In this document: piece after piece, positions 29,645 to 40,020 of the stretch | Layout of the letters: each line of letters begins with the position of its first letter | How positions within the stretch are numbered: the first letter of the stretch is position 1 | From: Blattabacterium sp. (Blaberus giganteus) | GTDB taxonomy: Bacteria > Bacteroidota > Bacteroidia > Flavobacteriales > Blattabacteriaceae | Length of the DNA stretch: 64,000 nucleotides | NCBI RefSeq assembly: GCF_000262715.1 | Contig: NC_017924.1 | Coordinates: 124,001-188,000 of the forward strand | Reading direction: 5' to 3' | The notes under the pieces: generated by a model | The model's database searches: none | Seen by the model: only the letters and a program-made list of their open reading frames with translations | Told to the model about the DNA's origin: nothing | Made by a program: the position numbers and the translations under genes

Positions 29645-30712
29645 ATGAAAATAAAAAAAAGGGGGGAATTCATATATTTTAATAAAAAAGCTTATGATGT
29701 GCTTAAAAATTATCTACTTCATAAAGTTGATTCCATAAAAAATATATTCATTTTGGTGGATGATATAACTCACGCACATTGTCTTCCCATTCTTTTTCAG
29801 AACATAAATTTTTTAAAAAAATCTAATGTAATTAAGATTAAATCAGGGGAAGAAGAAAAAAATATAAATACGTGTATTCAAATATGTAAAAATTTAGAAA
29901 AATTTAAAGCAACTAGAAAAAGTTTAATTATAAATTTAGGAGGAGGGGTCATAACAGATATTGGAGGGTTTGTTGCTTCTATATTTAAACGAGGAATTCG
30001 TTTTATTAATATTCCTACTACTTTGTTGGGAATGGTTGATGCAGCTATAGGATACAAAACAGGAGTAAATCTAAATTATATAAAAAATGAAATAGGATCT
30101 TTTTATATTCCAGAATTTTTAATCATTGACACACATTTTTTAAGAACACTTCCAAATAAAGAAATTGTTTCTGGAATGGCTGAAATGTTAAAACATGGAT
30201 TGATAGCTAGTCAAAATTTTTGGGAACAAATGATTCAAATACAAACAGATATTATGATTCAAAATGAAAATAAATGGATGAATTTAATTCATCAATCTAT
30301 ATTGATTAAACAAAATATTGTTAATCAAGATCCTAAAGAGGAAGGGTTAAGAAAAATTCTTAATTTTGGGCACACTATTGGACATGCTTTAGAGAGTTAT
30401 TTTATGAATATTAATAAAATATTACATGGAATTGCTGTAATTATGGGGATGATTTATGAATCATGGATTTCTTGTAAAATTAATGGTTTATCTATATCTG
30501 ATTATAAAGAAATCAAATCAATACTTTCAACATTATGTCCAATAGAAAATAAAATTTCTGGTTTAGAGATTAAAAAATTATTGTTTATTATGGAACATGA
30601 TAAAAAAAATGAAAAAAATAAAATTCAATTTTCTTTATTAAAAGAAATAGGAAAATGTTCATATAATTGTCAAGTTCCGTCTTCCTTAATTAAGGAAAGT
30701 TTTTTGAACTAA
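29645..30712 (+). CDS. aroB: 3-dehydroquinate synthase
   Basis: This is the second shikimate-pathway step, NAD- and zinc-dependent. The 355 residues include GEEEKNINTC, the nucleotide site NLGGGVITDIGGFVAS, IPTTLLGMVDAAIGYKTGVN, and the zinc-ligand region LNFGHTIGHALES with GMAEMLKHG. The gene implies aromatic amino-acid synthesis for the host, with the rest of the pathway outside this window. Confidence 0.97.
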   Translation: MKIKKRGEFIYFNKKAYDVLKNYLLHKVDSIKNIFILVDDITHAHCLPILFQNINFLKKSNVIKIKSGEEEKNINTCIQICKNLEKFKATRKSLIINLGGGVITDIGGFVASIFKRGIRFINIPTTLLGMVDAAIGYKTGVNLNYIKNEIGSFYIPEFLIIDTHFLRTLPNKEIVSGMAEMLKHGLIASQNFWEQMIQIQTDIMIQNENKWMNLIHQSILIKQNIVNQDPKEEGLRKILNFGHTIGHALESYFMNINKILHGIAVIMGMIYESWISCKINGLSISDYKEIKSILSTLCPIENKISGLEIKKLLFIMEHDKKNEKNKIQFSLLKEIGKCSYNCQVPSSLIKESFLN

Positions 30713-30762
30713 ATGTTTCAATTTTTTAATAATTTAATTTATTTATTAATATTTCAAAAGAC

Positions 30763-33204
30763 ATGAATAAAAGTGAAGGAGAAAAATTGATTCCTATTAA
30801 TATTGAAGATGAGATGAAATCATCTTACATAGATTATTCTATGTCTGTTATTGTATCCAGAGCTCTTCCTGATGCTAGGGATGGATTAAAACCTGTCCAT
30901 AGAAGAGTTCTTTATGGAATGTATCAATTAGGAATACTTTCTAACAGTTCTTATAAAAAATCTGCTCGTATTGTGGGAGAAGTATTGGGAAAATATCATC
31001 CACATGGAGACGTTTCTGTTTATGATACTATGGTCCGTATGGCTCAAAAATGGACATTACGTTATCCATTAATAGATGGACAAGGAAATTTTGGATCATT
31101 AGATGCGGATCCTCCGGCAGCTATGCGTTATACCGAAGTCCGAATGAAAAAGATATCAGAAGAAATGTTATTGGATATTAAAAAAGAAACAGTGGATATG
31201 CAACTAAATTTCGATGATTCTTTGGAAGAACCCATTGTTTTACCTACACGAATACCCAATCTTTTGATTAATGGATCTTCTGGTATTGCGGTTGGAATGG
31301 CTACAAATATGCCTCCTCACAATTTAAAAGAAACTATCAATGCTATTTGCGCTTATATAGACGATAATAATTTATCTGTAGAACAAATCATGAAATATAT
31401 TAAAGCTCCTGATTTTCCTACAGGGGGAATTATTTACGGATATGATGGAGTAAAAAATGCATTTCATACTGGTAAAGGACGTATTGTTTTACGTGCAAAA
31501 GTCCATTTTGAAGAAATTCATGGTAGACAGTGTATTGTTGTAGATGAAATTCCTTATCAAGTCAACAAAGCTGATATGATCACTAGAACGGTGGAATTGA
31601 TGAAAGAAGCAAAAATGGAAGGCATTTATCAAATTCGGGATGAGTCCGATAGAAATGGATTACGTATTGTTTACATTTTAAAACAAAATACAAATCCTAA
31701 TATATTATTGAACAAGTTATTTCAATATACTTCTTTACAAACTTATTTTAATGTAAATAATATAGCATTAGTGAATGGAAAACCTGTTCAATTAAATATA
31801 AAAAGTATTATTCAACATTTTGTTGATCATAGGCATAATGTGATTATTAGAAGAACTAAATACGAATTAGAAAAATGTAAAAATCGTGTTCATATTTTAT
31901 TAGGGTTCTTAAAAATATCAGATCATTTAGATATCATGATTCAATTAATTCAAATATCTAAAAATCATTATGAAGCTTGTGATAGATTGATTCAAAAATT
32001 TCAAATATCCAAAAATCAATCTAAATCTATTTTAGACATGAAGTTACAAAGTCTTACATCTTTAGAAATCAATAAACTTAAAAAAGAATATGACGAACTT
32101 GTTAAAAAAATAGAGTTTTTTAAAAATATTTTGGAAGAGCATTCTACAAGAACTAAAATCATTAAAGATGAACTTTTATATGTCAAAAAAAAATATCAAG
32201 ATACACGTCGTACACAAATTGATTATTCAGGAGATAAAGTCAACATAGAAGATCTCATTGAAAACGAGCAGGTAGTTCTTACTATTTCCCATGCTGGTTA
32301 TATTAAAAGAACATCTTTATCAGAATATAAACGTCAAGGAAGAGGAGGAGTGGGTAATAGAGGAGCGACTGCTAGAGAATCAGATTTTTTTAAACATTTA
32401 CTTGTAGCAACCAATCATCAATATCTACTTTTTTTTACAGAAAAAGGAAAATGTTTTTGGTTAAGAGTATATGAAGTTCCAGAAGGAACTAAAATTTCTA
32501 AAGGTAGAGCGATACAAAATATTATTCATCTCCAGGAAGGAGATAAAGTGAATGCTTATATATTAACTGGAGATCTTACTAATAAAAAGTATGTTAAAGA
32601 TTATTATGTTATGATGATTACGCAAAAGGGGATTATAAAAAAAACATCTTTAGAAAGTTATTCTCGTCCCAGAAAATATGGAATCAATGCTATTGTTATT
32701 CGTAAAGGAGATTCTTTATTAGAAGCGATTCTGACTAAAGGCAGATTGACGAACTTTATTGCTGTAAAAAGTGGAAGAATTATTCGTTTTTCAGAAAATA
32801 AAGTTCGTTCAACTGGAAGAACTTCTTCTGGAGTTATAGGAATTAATATCAATCATGAAAATATGGAAGATATGGTAATTGGAATGATATGTGTAGATAT
32901 TGAAGGAAAAGAAAAAGGGCAATTATTAGTTGTTTCTGAAAAAGGATTCGGAAAAAGATCCCATATAAAAGATTATCGGATTACGAATCGTGGGGGAAAA
33001 GGAATTAAAACAATAAATGTAACCCAAAAAACAGGTAGTTTAATTTCTATTAAATATGTTACGGATCAAGATGATTTAATGATTATTAAAAAATCAGGAA
33101 TTATTATACGTATTCCTGTATCAGATATAAGGGTTATGGGAAGAACAACTCAGGGGGTTAGATTAATTCATTTAAAAGAAAACGACTTTAATGAAATCCC
33201 ATAA
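30763..33204 (+). CDS. gyrA: DNA gyrase subunit A
   Basis: This subunit breaks and rejoins DNA. The 813 residues include [30 protein letters not shown], and the active-site tyrosine 123 in [10 protein letters not shown]. The C-terminal beta-pinwheel (about 510-800) has the GyrA box region [12 protein letters not shown]. The residue equivalent to E. coli Ser83 is Val84. The last six residues, DFNEIP, and the stop codon lie inside a 58-bp perfect palindrome shared with the convergent protease gene. Confidence 0.97.
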   Translation: MNKSEGEKLIPINIEDEMKSSYIDYSMSVIVSRALPDARDGLKPVHRRVLYGMYQLGILSNSSYKKSARIVGEVLGKYHPHGDVSVYDTMVRMAQKWTLRYPLIDGQGNFGSLDADPPAAMRYTEVRMKKISEEMLLDIKKETVDMQLNFDDSLEEPIVLPTRIPNLLINGSSGIAVGMATNMPPHNLKETINAICAYIDDNNLSVEQIMKYIKAPDFPTGGIIYGYDGVKNAFHTGKGRIVLRAKVHFEEIHGRQCIVVDEIPYQVNKADMITRTVELMKEAKMEGIYQIRDESDRNGLRIVYILKQNTNPNILLNKLFQYTSLQTYFNVNNIALVNGKPVQLNIKSIIQHFVDHRHNVIIRRTKYELEKCKNRVHILLGFLKISDHLDIMIQLIQISKNHYEACDRLIQKFQISKNQSKSILDMKLQSLTSLEINKLKKEYDELVKKIEFFKNILEEHSTRTKIIKDELLYVKKKYQDTRRTQIDYSGDKVNIEDLIENEQVVLTISHAGYIKRTSLSEYKRQGRGGVGNRGATARESDFFKHLLVATNHQYLLFFTEKGKCFWLRVYEVPEGTKISKGRAIQNIIHLQEGDKVNAYILTGDLTNKKYVKDYYVMMITQKGIIKKTSLESYSRPRKYGINAIVIRKGDSLLEAILTKGRLTNFIAVKSGRIIRFSENKVRSTGRTSSGVIGININHENMEDMVIGMICVDIEGKEKGQLLVVSEKGFGKRSHIKDYRITNRGGKGIKTINVTQKTGSLISIKYVTDQDDLMIIKKSGIIIRIPVSDIRVMGRTTQGVRLIHLKENDFNEIP

Positions 33205-33241
33205 TCGGTTTATAAACCGATTATGGGATTTCATTAAAGTC
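33184..33241. terminator. Perfect 58-bp palindrome at the convergent gyrA/protease ends
   Basis: Two 29-bp arms (33184-33212 and 33213-33241) are exact reverse complements, centred on TTTA|TAAA. The palindrome contains the last six codons and stop of both convergent genes, so both proteins end DFNEIP. As RNA it would form a very stable hairpin from either strand and could act as a bidirectional transcription stop or mRNA 3' cap. No long U tract follows on either strand. Confidence 0.75.
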
Positions 33242-35350
33242 TCGTAATATGTTGATACATTCTGTTATATAAAAATCTTCTTTCAGATTTTTTTTCCATT
33301 TTTTTTGTTCTTCTGATTTTTTTTCATTCGAAATGATTTTATAGTAAGAGGGTAAAATTTGTAATCCGTATATGTTAAAATAGTTTTTTAATTTTTTTAA
33401 ATTTTCATTTCTTTTTTTTATTTTTAGGTTTTCATAATAAAATTCTTTCCAATTTAAAGAAAATCGTTTTTTATTGTATAATTTTTTTTCTAATGATTGT
33501 ATTGTTTCATTAATAGTGATTAAATTCTTATTTTTTTTCAAACGTTCTATACTTTTATGTTTAATGTTTTCTAAGTTATTATAATAATAATGAATAGAAG
33601 GAATTGGACTCGTGTAATCCCATTTCATAGGATTTTTTTTATTTTTTTCCATATACTTTAAAAGTATACTTGTAGTATTACTTGGAATGACTATGTCGGA
33701 ATTCACTCCCTTTAATTGAGTAGAATTTCCATTCACACGATAAAATTTATTTATCGTAAATTTTAAAGCTCCGAGCTTTTCATTAGAAAACTTTTCATTA
33801 GAAAATAAAAATCGATTTAATGGATAAATAGTTTGTATTGTTCCCTTTCCATATGTTTGAGAACTTCCAACAATAATTCCTCTTTTATAATCAATTATAG
33901 CTGCAGCAAGGATTTCGGAAGCAGAAGCAGACAATTCATTCACAAGAACAACAAGGGGGCCTGTCCATATAATTTTATTTTCATGACTTTTGAGTATATT
34001 TTTTTTTTGATTAGGCTTTCCTATTTGTACAATAGGAACTTTTCCTAAAAAAAAACCAGCAATTTCTATTACAGTGTTTAAAGATCCTCCTCCGTTATTC
34101 CTTATGTCTATTATAATTCCTTTTATATTTTCTTTTTTTAATTCTTGAATAATTTTTTTCATATCTTTAGCTGAATTTTTTCCATTTTTATTTTCAGGAT
34201 TAAAATAAAATTCTGGTAAACAGATTAAACCATATTTATTTTGATTTTTATCCAGTATTATAACACTTTTTGCAAAAATTTCTTTTTTTTCAATTATATC
34301 TCTAATAAGAATCACTTCTTCTATAGATCCATTTTTCTTTTGAATAGTAAGTTTGACTTTACTTCCTTTTTTTCCTCTTATTAAAAAAATCGAATTTTCT
34401 AGTAACATACCTACAACATTTTTTGATTCTGAATTTATGTTTTTGGCTACTCGTATAATTTTATCTCCTATTTCTATTTTTTTATTTTTCCACGCAGGAC
34501 CACCAACAATGAGTTTAACTATTGTGGGATATCCTTTATCATCTTGCAATTTTACACCAATTCCTTCTGTTTGTCCAGATATGTTTAAATCAAAATTTTT
34601 TTTCTCTTCATAAGAAAAATAATTAGTATGAGGATCATATTGAGAAGTTATAGTATTAACATATGTAGAGAACCAATCTGATTTTTTTTTTATTTTTAAT
34701 TTTCTGAAATATTCCTTAATATATTCTTCTACTTTTTTTCTTGAATTTTTTTCTTTATTAAAAAAAGCATTTTTCCAAATTTTTTTTTGGTTTATAGAAG
34801 TGATTTTTTTTTGGTTTATAGAAGTGATAATTTCTAGTAGAGTCAAATATTTTAAGTATTTTCTCCATTTTTCTATACATTCTTTTTTGTTTTTTGGATA
34901 GGAAAATTTTTGTTCTTCAAGTATATACATTTCTTTTTTATTAAAATTAAAAGATGTTTTCAATATTTGGATACATATTGATTCTACTTCTTTCACTCTA
35001 TAAAAAAAACGTTTCATAATAACATTAAAAAATGTGAGATCTCCATGAATCCAAAAATCGTCTATTTTTTCTTTATATAAAGAAAGATCTTCTACATCTT
35101 TTTGTAGAAAAAAACGTTTTTGATAATCTAATTTTTCGAAATATTCATTATATACTTTTTGTGAAAAATCATCACCTACATAAATAGGTTTTGGATGTAA
35201 AAAATTAAGTGTTTTATATATTGTTTTTAGCACTATACGATGCTTTTCCTGTTCTCCTAGTGGGGAACATAAACTTAATGAAAAAAAAAGAATAAAACCA
35301 ATTATGATATATTTAATATCATTCAATTTTTTTATTTTTTTAAGATTCAT
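33221..35350 (-). CDS. prc: S41-family C-terminal processing (tail-specific) protease
   Basis: This Prc-like periplasmic protease has 709 residues. A hydrophobic N-terminal export or anchor segment (about 13-29) is followed by a helical domain, a PDZ domain (about 250-350, with GIGVKLQDDKGYPTI), and the peptidase core with the catalytic serine near 476 (NELSASASEILAAAI) and the lysine in GSSQTYGKGTIQTIYPL. A perfect 24-bp tandem duplication (34780-34827) repeats TSINQKKI in frame. The C-terminal six residues come from the shared palindrome. Confidence 0.93.
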   Translation of the reverse strand: MNLKKIKKLNDIKYIIIGFILFFSLSLCSPLGEQEKHRIVLKTIYKTLNFLHPKPIYVGDDFSQKVYNEYFEKLDYQKRFFLQKDVEDLSLYKEKIDDFWIHGDLTFFNVIMKRFFYRVKEVESICIQILKTSFNFNKKEMYILEEQKFSYPKNKKECIEKWRKYLKYLTLLEIITSINQKKITSINQKKIWKNAFFNKEKNSRKKVEEYIKEYFRKLKIKKKSDWFSTYVNTITSQYDPHTNYFSYEEKKNFDLNISGQTEGIGVKLQDDKGYPTIVKLIVGGPAWKNKKIEIGDKIIRVAKNINSESKNVVGMLLENSIFLIRGKKGSKVKLTIQKKNGSIEEVILIRDIIEKKEIFAKSVIILDKNQNKYGLICLPEFYFNPENKNGKNSAKDMKKIIQELKKENIKGIIIDIRNNGGGSLNTVIEIAGFFLGKVPIVQIGKPNQKKNILKSHENKIIWTGPLVVLVNELSASASEILAAAIIDYKRGIIVGSSQTYGKGTIQTIYPLNRFLFSNEKFSNEKLGALKFTINKFYRVNGNSTQLKGVNSDIVIPSNTTSILLKYMEKNKKNPMKWDYTSPIPSIHYYYNNLENIKHKSIERLKKNKNLITINETIQSLEKKLYNKKRFSLNWKEFYYENLKIKKRNENLKKLKNYFNIYGLQILPSYYKIISNEKKSEEQKKWKKNLKEDFYITECINILRDFNEIP
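34780..34827 (-). repeat. Perfect 24-bp tandem duplication within prc
   Basis: Two identical 24-bp units (34780-34803 and 34804-34827), each beginning with nine T on the plus strand, encode ITSINQKK twice in frame. The insert lies in the helical region before the PDZ domain and does not disturb the reading frame. It looks like recent replication slippage. Confidence 0.9.
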
Positions 35351-35410
35351 AATTATGTATTGGTTGAAAAATATTAGTAAAAATAATAAATAGCTATATA
35401 TTATTAATAT

Positions 35411-36220
35411 ATGAATAGAAAACCAATTATTTTAGTCACAAATGATGATGGAATTATAGCTCCAGGTATTAGGGCTCTTATTCATTATATGAATCTTTTA
35501 GGAGACGTATATGTTGTGGCTCCAAATAAACCTCAATCTGGAGTTGGACATGGAATAACAATGAATTCCGTATTATATTGTGATTCAGTTAAAATAGATA
35601 ATGGAAATCAAAAAGAATGGGAATGTTCTGGAACTCCGGTAGATTGTGTTAAGTTAGCAGTGAGTGATATTCTTCCAAGAAAACCTGATATTTGTGTATC
35701 AGGAATTAATCATGGGTCAAATTCTTCTATAAATATTATGTATTCTGGGACTGTTTCTGCTGTACTTGAAGCAAGTATAGAGGGAATTCCATCCGTAGGA
35801 TTTTCTCTTTTAGATTTTGATATGAATGCAGATTTTGAACCATCAAAAAAATATATATGTCAAATTGTAAAAAAAATTCTTTACAATCCTATTCCTGATA
35901 AAACAATAAGTTTGAATGTTAATATTCCTAAATTAAAAAAAGAACAAATAAAAGGAATTAAAATATGTAGACAAGCAAAATCCAAATGGAAAGAAAGTTT
36001 TGATAAACGCTATAATCCTAAGGGAAGAACTTACTATTGGTTGATAGGAGATTTTTTTAATTTGGATGATAAAGTAGATACGGATGAATGGGCATTAAAA
36101 AATGGATACGTATCTATTGTTCCCATTCAATTCGATCTAACAAATTATACTATATTAAATATTTTAAAATCTTGGAATTTTGTATTATTTTTTTTTTGCA
36201 TAGTATACTCTAAATTTTAA
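35411..36220 (+). CDS. surE: 5'/3'-nucleotidase SurE
   Basis: This metal-dependent nucleoside monophosphate phosphatase has 269 residues, starting MNRKPIILVTNDDGIIAPGI with the metal-binding DD. VVAPNKPQSGVGHGITM and SGINHGSNSSINIMYSGTVSAVLEA (in part) are canonical. About twelve hydrophobic residues (VLFFFCIVYSKF) follow the usual SurE C-terminus, probably read-through of a lost stop. ruvB starts 10 bp later. Confidence 0.95.
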   Translation: MNRKPIILVTNDDGIIAPGIRALIHYMNLLGDVYVVAPNKPQSGVGHGITMNSVLYCDSVKIDNGNQKEWECSGTPVDCVKLAVSDILPRKPDICVSGINHGSNSSINIMYSGTVSAVLEASIEGIPSVGFSLLDFDMNADFEPSKKYICQIVKKILYNPIPDKTISLNVNIPKLKKEQIKGIKICRQAKSKWKESFDKRYNPKGRTYYWLIGDFFNLDDKVDTDEWALKNGYVSIVPIQFDLTNYTILNILKSWNFVLFFFCIVYSKF

Positions 36221-36230
36221 TGTTAAAATA

Positions 36231-37196
36231 ATGTCATCTTTTTTAGAGGGATATTTAAATCCCCAAAATATTCAAGATTTTGTTGGACAACATGAAATAT
36301 TAGATAATCTGAAAATTTTTATTCAGGCTGCTAAAAAAAGAAAAGAAGCCTTAGATCATATTTTATTTCATGGACCACCAGGATTGGGGAAAACAACACT
36401 TGCTCATATCGTGGCTAATGAATTACGTGTGAATATCACTGTGACTTCAGGATCTGTTTTAGATAAACCTGGAGATTTAGCTGGATTATTAATTCATTTA
36501 AAAATAAACGATGTTATTTTCATTGATGAAATTCATCGTCTTTCTCCAATAGTTGAGGAATATTTGTATTCAGCTATGGAAAATTATAAAATAGATATTA
36601 TCATAGATTCCGGATCCAATGCTAGATCAGTACAAATAGATTTATCTCCTTTTACTTTAATAGGAGCAACTACTAGATCAGGTTTACTCACAGCACCTAT
36701 GCGTTCTAGATTTGGTATTAATTTTCGTCTTAGTTATTATGAAAAAAAATTATTAAATAATATTGTAAATCGTAGTGCAAAATTGCTAAATATTCCAATT
36801 ACTAAAGATGCTTCTTCTGAAATTGCAAACAGAAGTAGAGGAACTCCACGTATAGCCAATGCTTTATTACGTAGAATTCGTGATTTTGCACAAATAAAAG
36901 GAAATGGAACTATTGACATTAATATATGCAATTTAGGATTACAAGCTCTGAATGTAGATAAACATGGACTAGATGAAATGGATAATAGAATTCTTTTATA
37001 CATCATAGATCATTTTCAAGGAGGTCCTGTGGGTATTAATACTATAGCAACAGCAGTTAGCGAAAATTCAGATACTATAGAAGAAGTTTATGAACCTTTT
37101 CTTATTCAGGAAGGATACTTAATTAGAACCCCTAGAGGAAGAAAAGCTACAAAATTAGCTTATCAACATATAAAACAAAATTTAAAAAAAAAATAA
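36231..37196 (+). CDS. ruvB: Holliday junction branch migration ATPase RuvB
   Basis: This AAA+ motor drives branch migration with RuvA. The 321 residues include GPPGLGKTTLAHIVANEL (Walker A), IFIDEIHRLSP (Walker B), GATTRSGLLTAPMRSRFG (sensor and arginine-finger region), and the C-terminal winged helix ending LIRTPRGRKAT. The frame is intact and of normal length. Confidence 0.97.
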   Translation: MSSFLEGYLNPQNIQDFVGQHEILDNLKIFIQAAKKRKEALDHILFHGPPGLGKTTLAHIVANELRVNITVTSGSVLDKPGDLAGLLIHLKINDVIFIDEIHRLSPIVEEYLYSAMENYKIDIIIDSGSNARSVQIDLSPFTLIGATTRSGLLTAPMRSRFGINFRLSYYEKKLLNNIVNRSAKLLNIPITKDASSEIANRSRGTPRIANALLRRIRDFAQIKGNGTIDINICNLGLQALNVDKHGLDEMDNRILLYIIDHFQGGPVGINTIATAVSENSDTIEEVYEPFLIQEGYLIRTPRGRKATKLAYQHIKQNLKKK

Positions 37197-37231
37197 ACTG
37201 AAATGTTTTTTTATTATATGTTCATAATAAT

Positions 37232-37239
37232 TAACTTTG
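37232..37239 (+). promoter_or_regulatory. Possible -7 promoter box for the purine gene run
   Basis: TAACTTTG matches TAnnTTTG exactly and lies 23 bp before the purA ATG, which would give a leader of under 20 nt. It is the only good box before the eleven-gene series. No PurR-type operator or purine riboswitch was recognised. Confidence 0.45.
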
Positions 37240-37262
37240 TTACAATATAAAAATGGACAACC

Positions 37263-38558
37263 ATGCCTTCAAATGTTATTGTCGGTCTCCAATGGGGTGA
37301 CGAGGGAAAAGGAAAAATTACAGACTTATTTGCTAAAAATTCGGATTATGTAATCCGTTATCAAGGAGGAAATAATTCAGGTCATTCTATTCATATTAAA
37401 AATCGTTATTTTGTTCTTCATTTAATTCCCTCTGGAGTTATTTATTGTGGAGTTAAATGTATTGTTGGACCTGGAGTTGTAATTGATCCTAAATCTTTTA
37501 TACAAGAAATCCAAAATTTGGAATCAATGGGCATCAATACATCTAAAGTTTTTTTAGCAAAAAGAGCACATATCACTATGCCTTATCATCGTTTGTTGGA
37601 TCAATATCAAGAAGAAGCTTTAGAAGACAAATCAATTGGAACCACACATAAAGGAATTGGCCCCACTTATGTAGATAAGATAAATCGGATAGGAATTCGT
37701 GCTTTAGATTTATTGGATTTAAAAATTTTTTATAAAAAATTAAAATATAACATTGATTTTAAAAACAAAATCATCACAAAAATTTTTAAAAAAAAACCTC
37801 TTTCTTTTCAATCTATTTATGAAGAATATACAGAATATGCAAAAATTATTTCTAATCGAATTATAGATGCTGTTTATGAAATACATGATGCTTTTCATAA
37901 TAAAAAGAAAATTTTGTTTGAAGGAGCTCAAGCAATGTTGTTGGATATAAATTATGGAACATATCCATATGTAACCACTTCTTCTACTTCTACAGGAGGG
38001 GTATGTACAGGATCTGGAATTCCTCCTAATTTTTTAGGAAATTTTATAGGAATCACAAAAGCATATTGTACTCGTGTAGGATTTGGTCCTTTTCCTACAG
38101 AGATTCAAAATGAAATTGGAAATGTTATCCGTAAAAAAGGAAATGAGTATGGAGCAACAACTCACCGTCCAAGACGATGTGGTTGGTTAGATTTGATTGC
38201 TCTTAAATATTCTTGTATGATTAATGGTATTAATTATTTAATTATTACAAAATTGGATGTTTTAAGTGAATTGGATATTATTAAAATATGTATTAAGTAT
38301 AAATATGACGATAAAATTATTCAATATTTTCCAGCGAATATAAAACAATATGTAAAAGGAATTTACATTGATTTTCCTGGATGGAAAAAAGATATATCTC
38401 ATATTCGTGAATATGAAAATTTACCAAAAAATTGTAAAAAATATGTTAAATTTATAGAGGATTATCTAAATTTAAAAATTATATTAATTTCTGTAGGATC
38501 TGAAAGAAATCAGAACATCATTAAAAATAAATCTTTATTTTTAGAAATTTTTACTTAA
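37263..38558 (+). CDS. purA: Adenylosuccinate synthetase
   Basis: This enzyme condenses IMP and aspartate with GTP, the first step from IMP to AMP. The 431 residues include the GTP loop and active site GLQWGDEGKGKITD, YQGGNNSGH, GTTHKGIGPTY, EGAQAMLLDI and GATTHRPRRCGWLD. It is the first gene of the purine series; purB follows after 11 bp. Confidence 0.97.
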   Translation: MPSNVIVGLQWGDEGKGKITDLFAKNSDYVIRYQGGNNSGHSIHIKNRYFVLHLIPSGVIYCGVKCIVGPGVVIDPKSFIQEIQNLESMGINTSKVFLAKRAHITMPYHRLLDQYQEEALEDKSIGTTHKGIGPTYVDKINRIGIRALDLLDLKIFYKKLKYNIDFKNKIITKIFKKKPLSFQSIYEEYTEYAKIISNRIIDAVYEIHDAFHNKKKILFEGAQAMLLDINYGTYPYVTTSSTSTGGVCTGSGIPPNFLGNFIGITKAYCTRVGFGPFPTEIQNEIGNVIRKKGNEYGATTHRPRRCGWLDLIALKYSCMINGINYLIITKLDVLSELDIIKICIKYKYDDKIIQYFPANIKQYVKGIYIDFPGWKKDISHIREYENLPKNCKKYVKFIEDYLNLKIILISVGSERNQNIIKNKSLFLEIFT

Positions 38559-38569
38559 AAAGATTTTTT

Positions 38570-40012
38570 GTGTGTGTGGAAAAATATAAAAATCCTTTAG
38601 TAGAACGATATAGTAGTAAAGAAATGTTATATAATTTTTCTCCAAAAAAAAAGTTTATTACTTGGAGAAAATTGTGGTTATATTTGGCAGAAATTCAAAA
38701 GGAATTAGGATTAAATATTAGTGAAAAACAAATATTTGATCTAAAAAATCATTTATACGACATTGATTGGAATCAAGTTTCTTTTTATGAAAAAAAATTT
38801 CGTCATGATGTTATGGCTCATTTATATGCTTTTGGAGAAAAAGCAACGGTAGCTAGACCTATTATTCATTTAGGAGCTACAAGTGCCTTTTTAGGAGACA
38901 ATACGGATATCATATTAATTCGTGATGGATTGGAAATTTTATTGAAAAAATTAATTAATGTTATTTTTCGTATCAGAAATTTTACTTTAGAATATCATAA
39001 TATCCCGACTTTAGCTTTTACTCATTATCAACCAGCTCAATTAACTACTGTAGGAAAACGTTCTGCTTTGTGGTTACAAAGTGTTCTTCTAGATTTAGAG
39101 GAATTAGAATTTAGATTGAAAAATCTTCATTTTAGAGGAGTAAAAGGAACTGTAGGTTCAGCAGACAGTTTCAAAGAATTATTTAATGGAAATTTACAAA
39201 AATTAAAATATTTAGAAAAAAAATTATCTAATAAATTTAGATTTCAAAATGTTTTTTCTATAACAGGACAAACTTACGATAGAAAAATCGATGCTCAAAT
39301 ATTAAATTTATTATCTAATATATCTCAATCTTCTCATAAATTTAGTAACGATTTGCGTTTGTTACAAAATTTAAAAGAAATGGAAGAACCTTTTGATAAA
39401 GAACAAATTGGATCTAGTGCTATGGCTTATAAACGAAATCCAATACGTAGTGAACGTATGGCTTCTTTATCTAAATATGTTATTTCTTTATCCAATAGTT
39501 CAGCTTTAGTTGCAGCTACTCAATGGTTGGAACGAACTTTAGACGATTCTGCAAATAGAAGATTGGTTATAGGACAATCATTCTTAGCTGTAGATTCTAT
39601 TTTAATGATTTGGAATAATATATTAGAAAATATTATTGTATATCCTAAGATGATTGATAAACATATAAAAGAAGAGCTTCCTTTTTTAGTTACTGAACAT
39701 ATTATTATAGAATGTGTAAAAAACGGAGCAGATAGACAGGAAATTCACGAAAGAATACGAATTCATTCTATGGAAACAAATGATAAAATTAAATTAGAAG
39801 GAATAGAAAATGATTTTATTCAACGTATTTTACATGATAAAAAAATCCCAATTCATGAAAAAAAAATAAATCAAATTCTAAACCCTAAAAATTTCACAGG
39901 ATTTTCTTCAGATCAAACCTTAGAATTTATTGATACAAAAGTTAATCCTATATTAAATCGTTTTTATCATCTAGTTGATTCTGATATCTCTAATATGGAT
40001 AGACAAATTTGA
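38570..40012 (+). CDS. purB: Adenylosuccinate lyase
   Basis: This enzyme acts twice in purine synthesis, on SAICAR and on adenylosuccinate. The 480 residues include HDVMAHLYAFG, HLGATSAFLGDN, the general-base TFAF-type region LAFTHYQPAQLTTVGKR, and the signature SSAMAYKRNPIRSERM. No ATG is near the N-terminus. Translation appears to use GTG at 38570 or at 38576, which is unusual in this window. Confidence 0.95.
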   Translation: MCVEKYKNPLVERYSSKEMLYNFSPKKKFITWRKLWLYLAEIQKELGLNISEKQIFDLKNHLYDIDWNQVSFYEKKFRHDVMAHLYAFGEKATVARPIIHLGATSAFLGDNTDIILIRDGLEILLKKLINVIFRIRNFTLEYHNIPTLAFTHYQPAQLTTVGKRSALWLQSVLLDLEELEFRLKNLHFRGVKGTVGSADSFKELFNGNLQKLKYLEKKLSNKFRFQNVFSITGQTYDRKIDAQILNLLSNISQSSHKFSNDLRLLQNLKEMEEPFDKEQIGSSAMAYKRNPIRSERMASLSKYVISLSNSSALVAATQWLERTLDDSANRRLVIGQSFLAVDSILMIWNNILENIIVYPKMIDKHIKEELPFLVTEHIIIECVKNGADRQEIHERIRIHSMETNDKIKLEGIENDFIQRILHDKKIPIHEKKINQILNPKNFTGFSSDQTLEFIDTKVNPILNRFYHLVDSDISNMDRQI

Positions 40013-40020
40013 TATAAATA

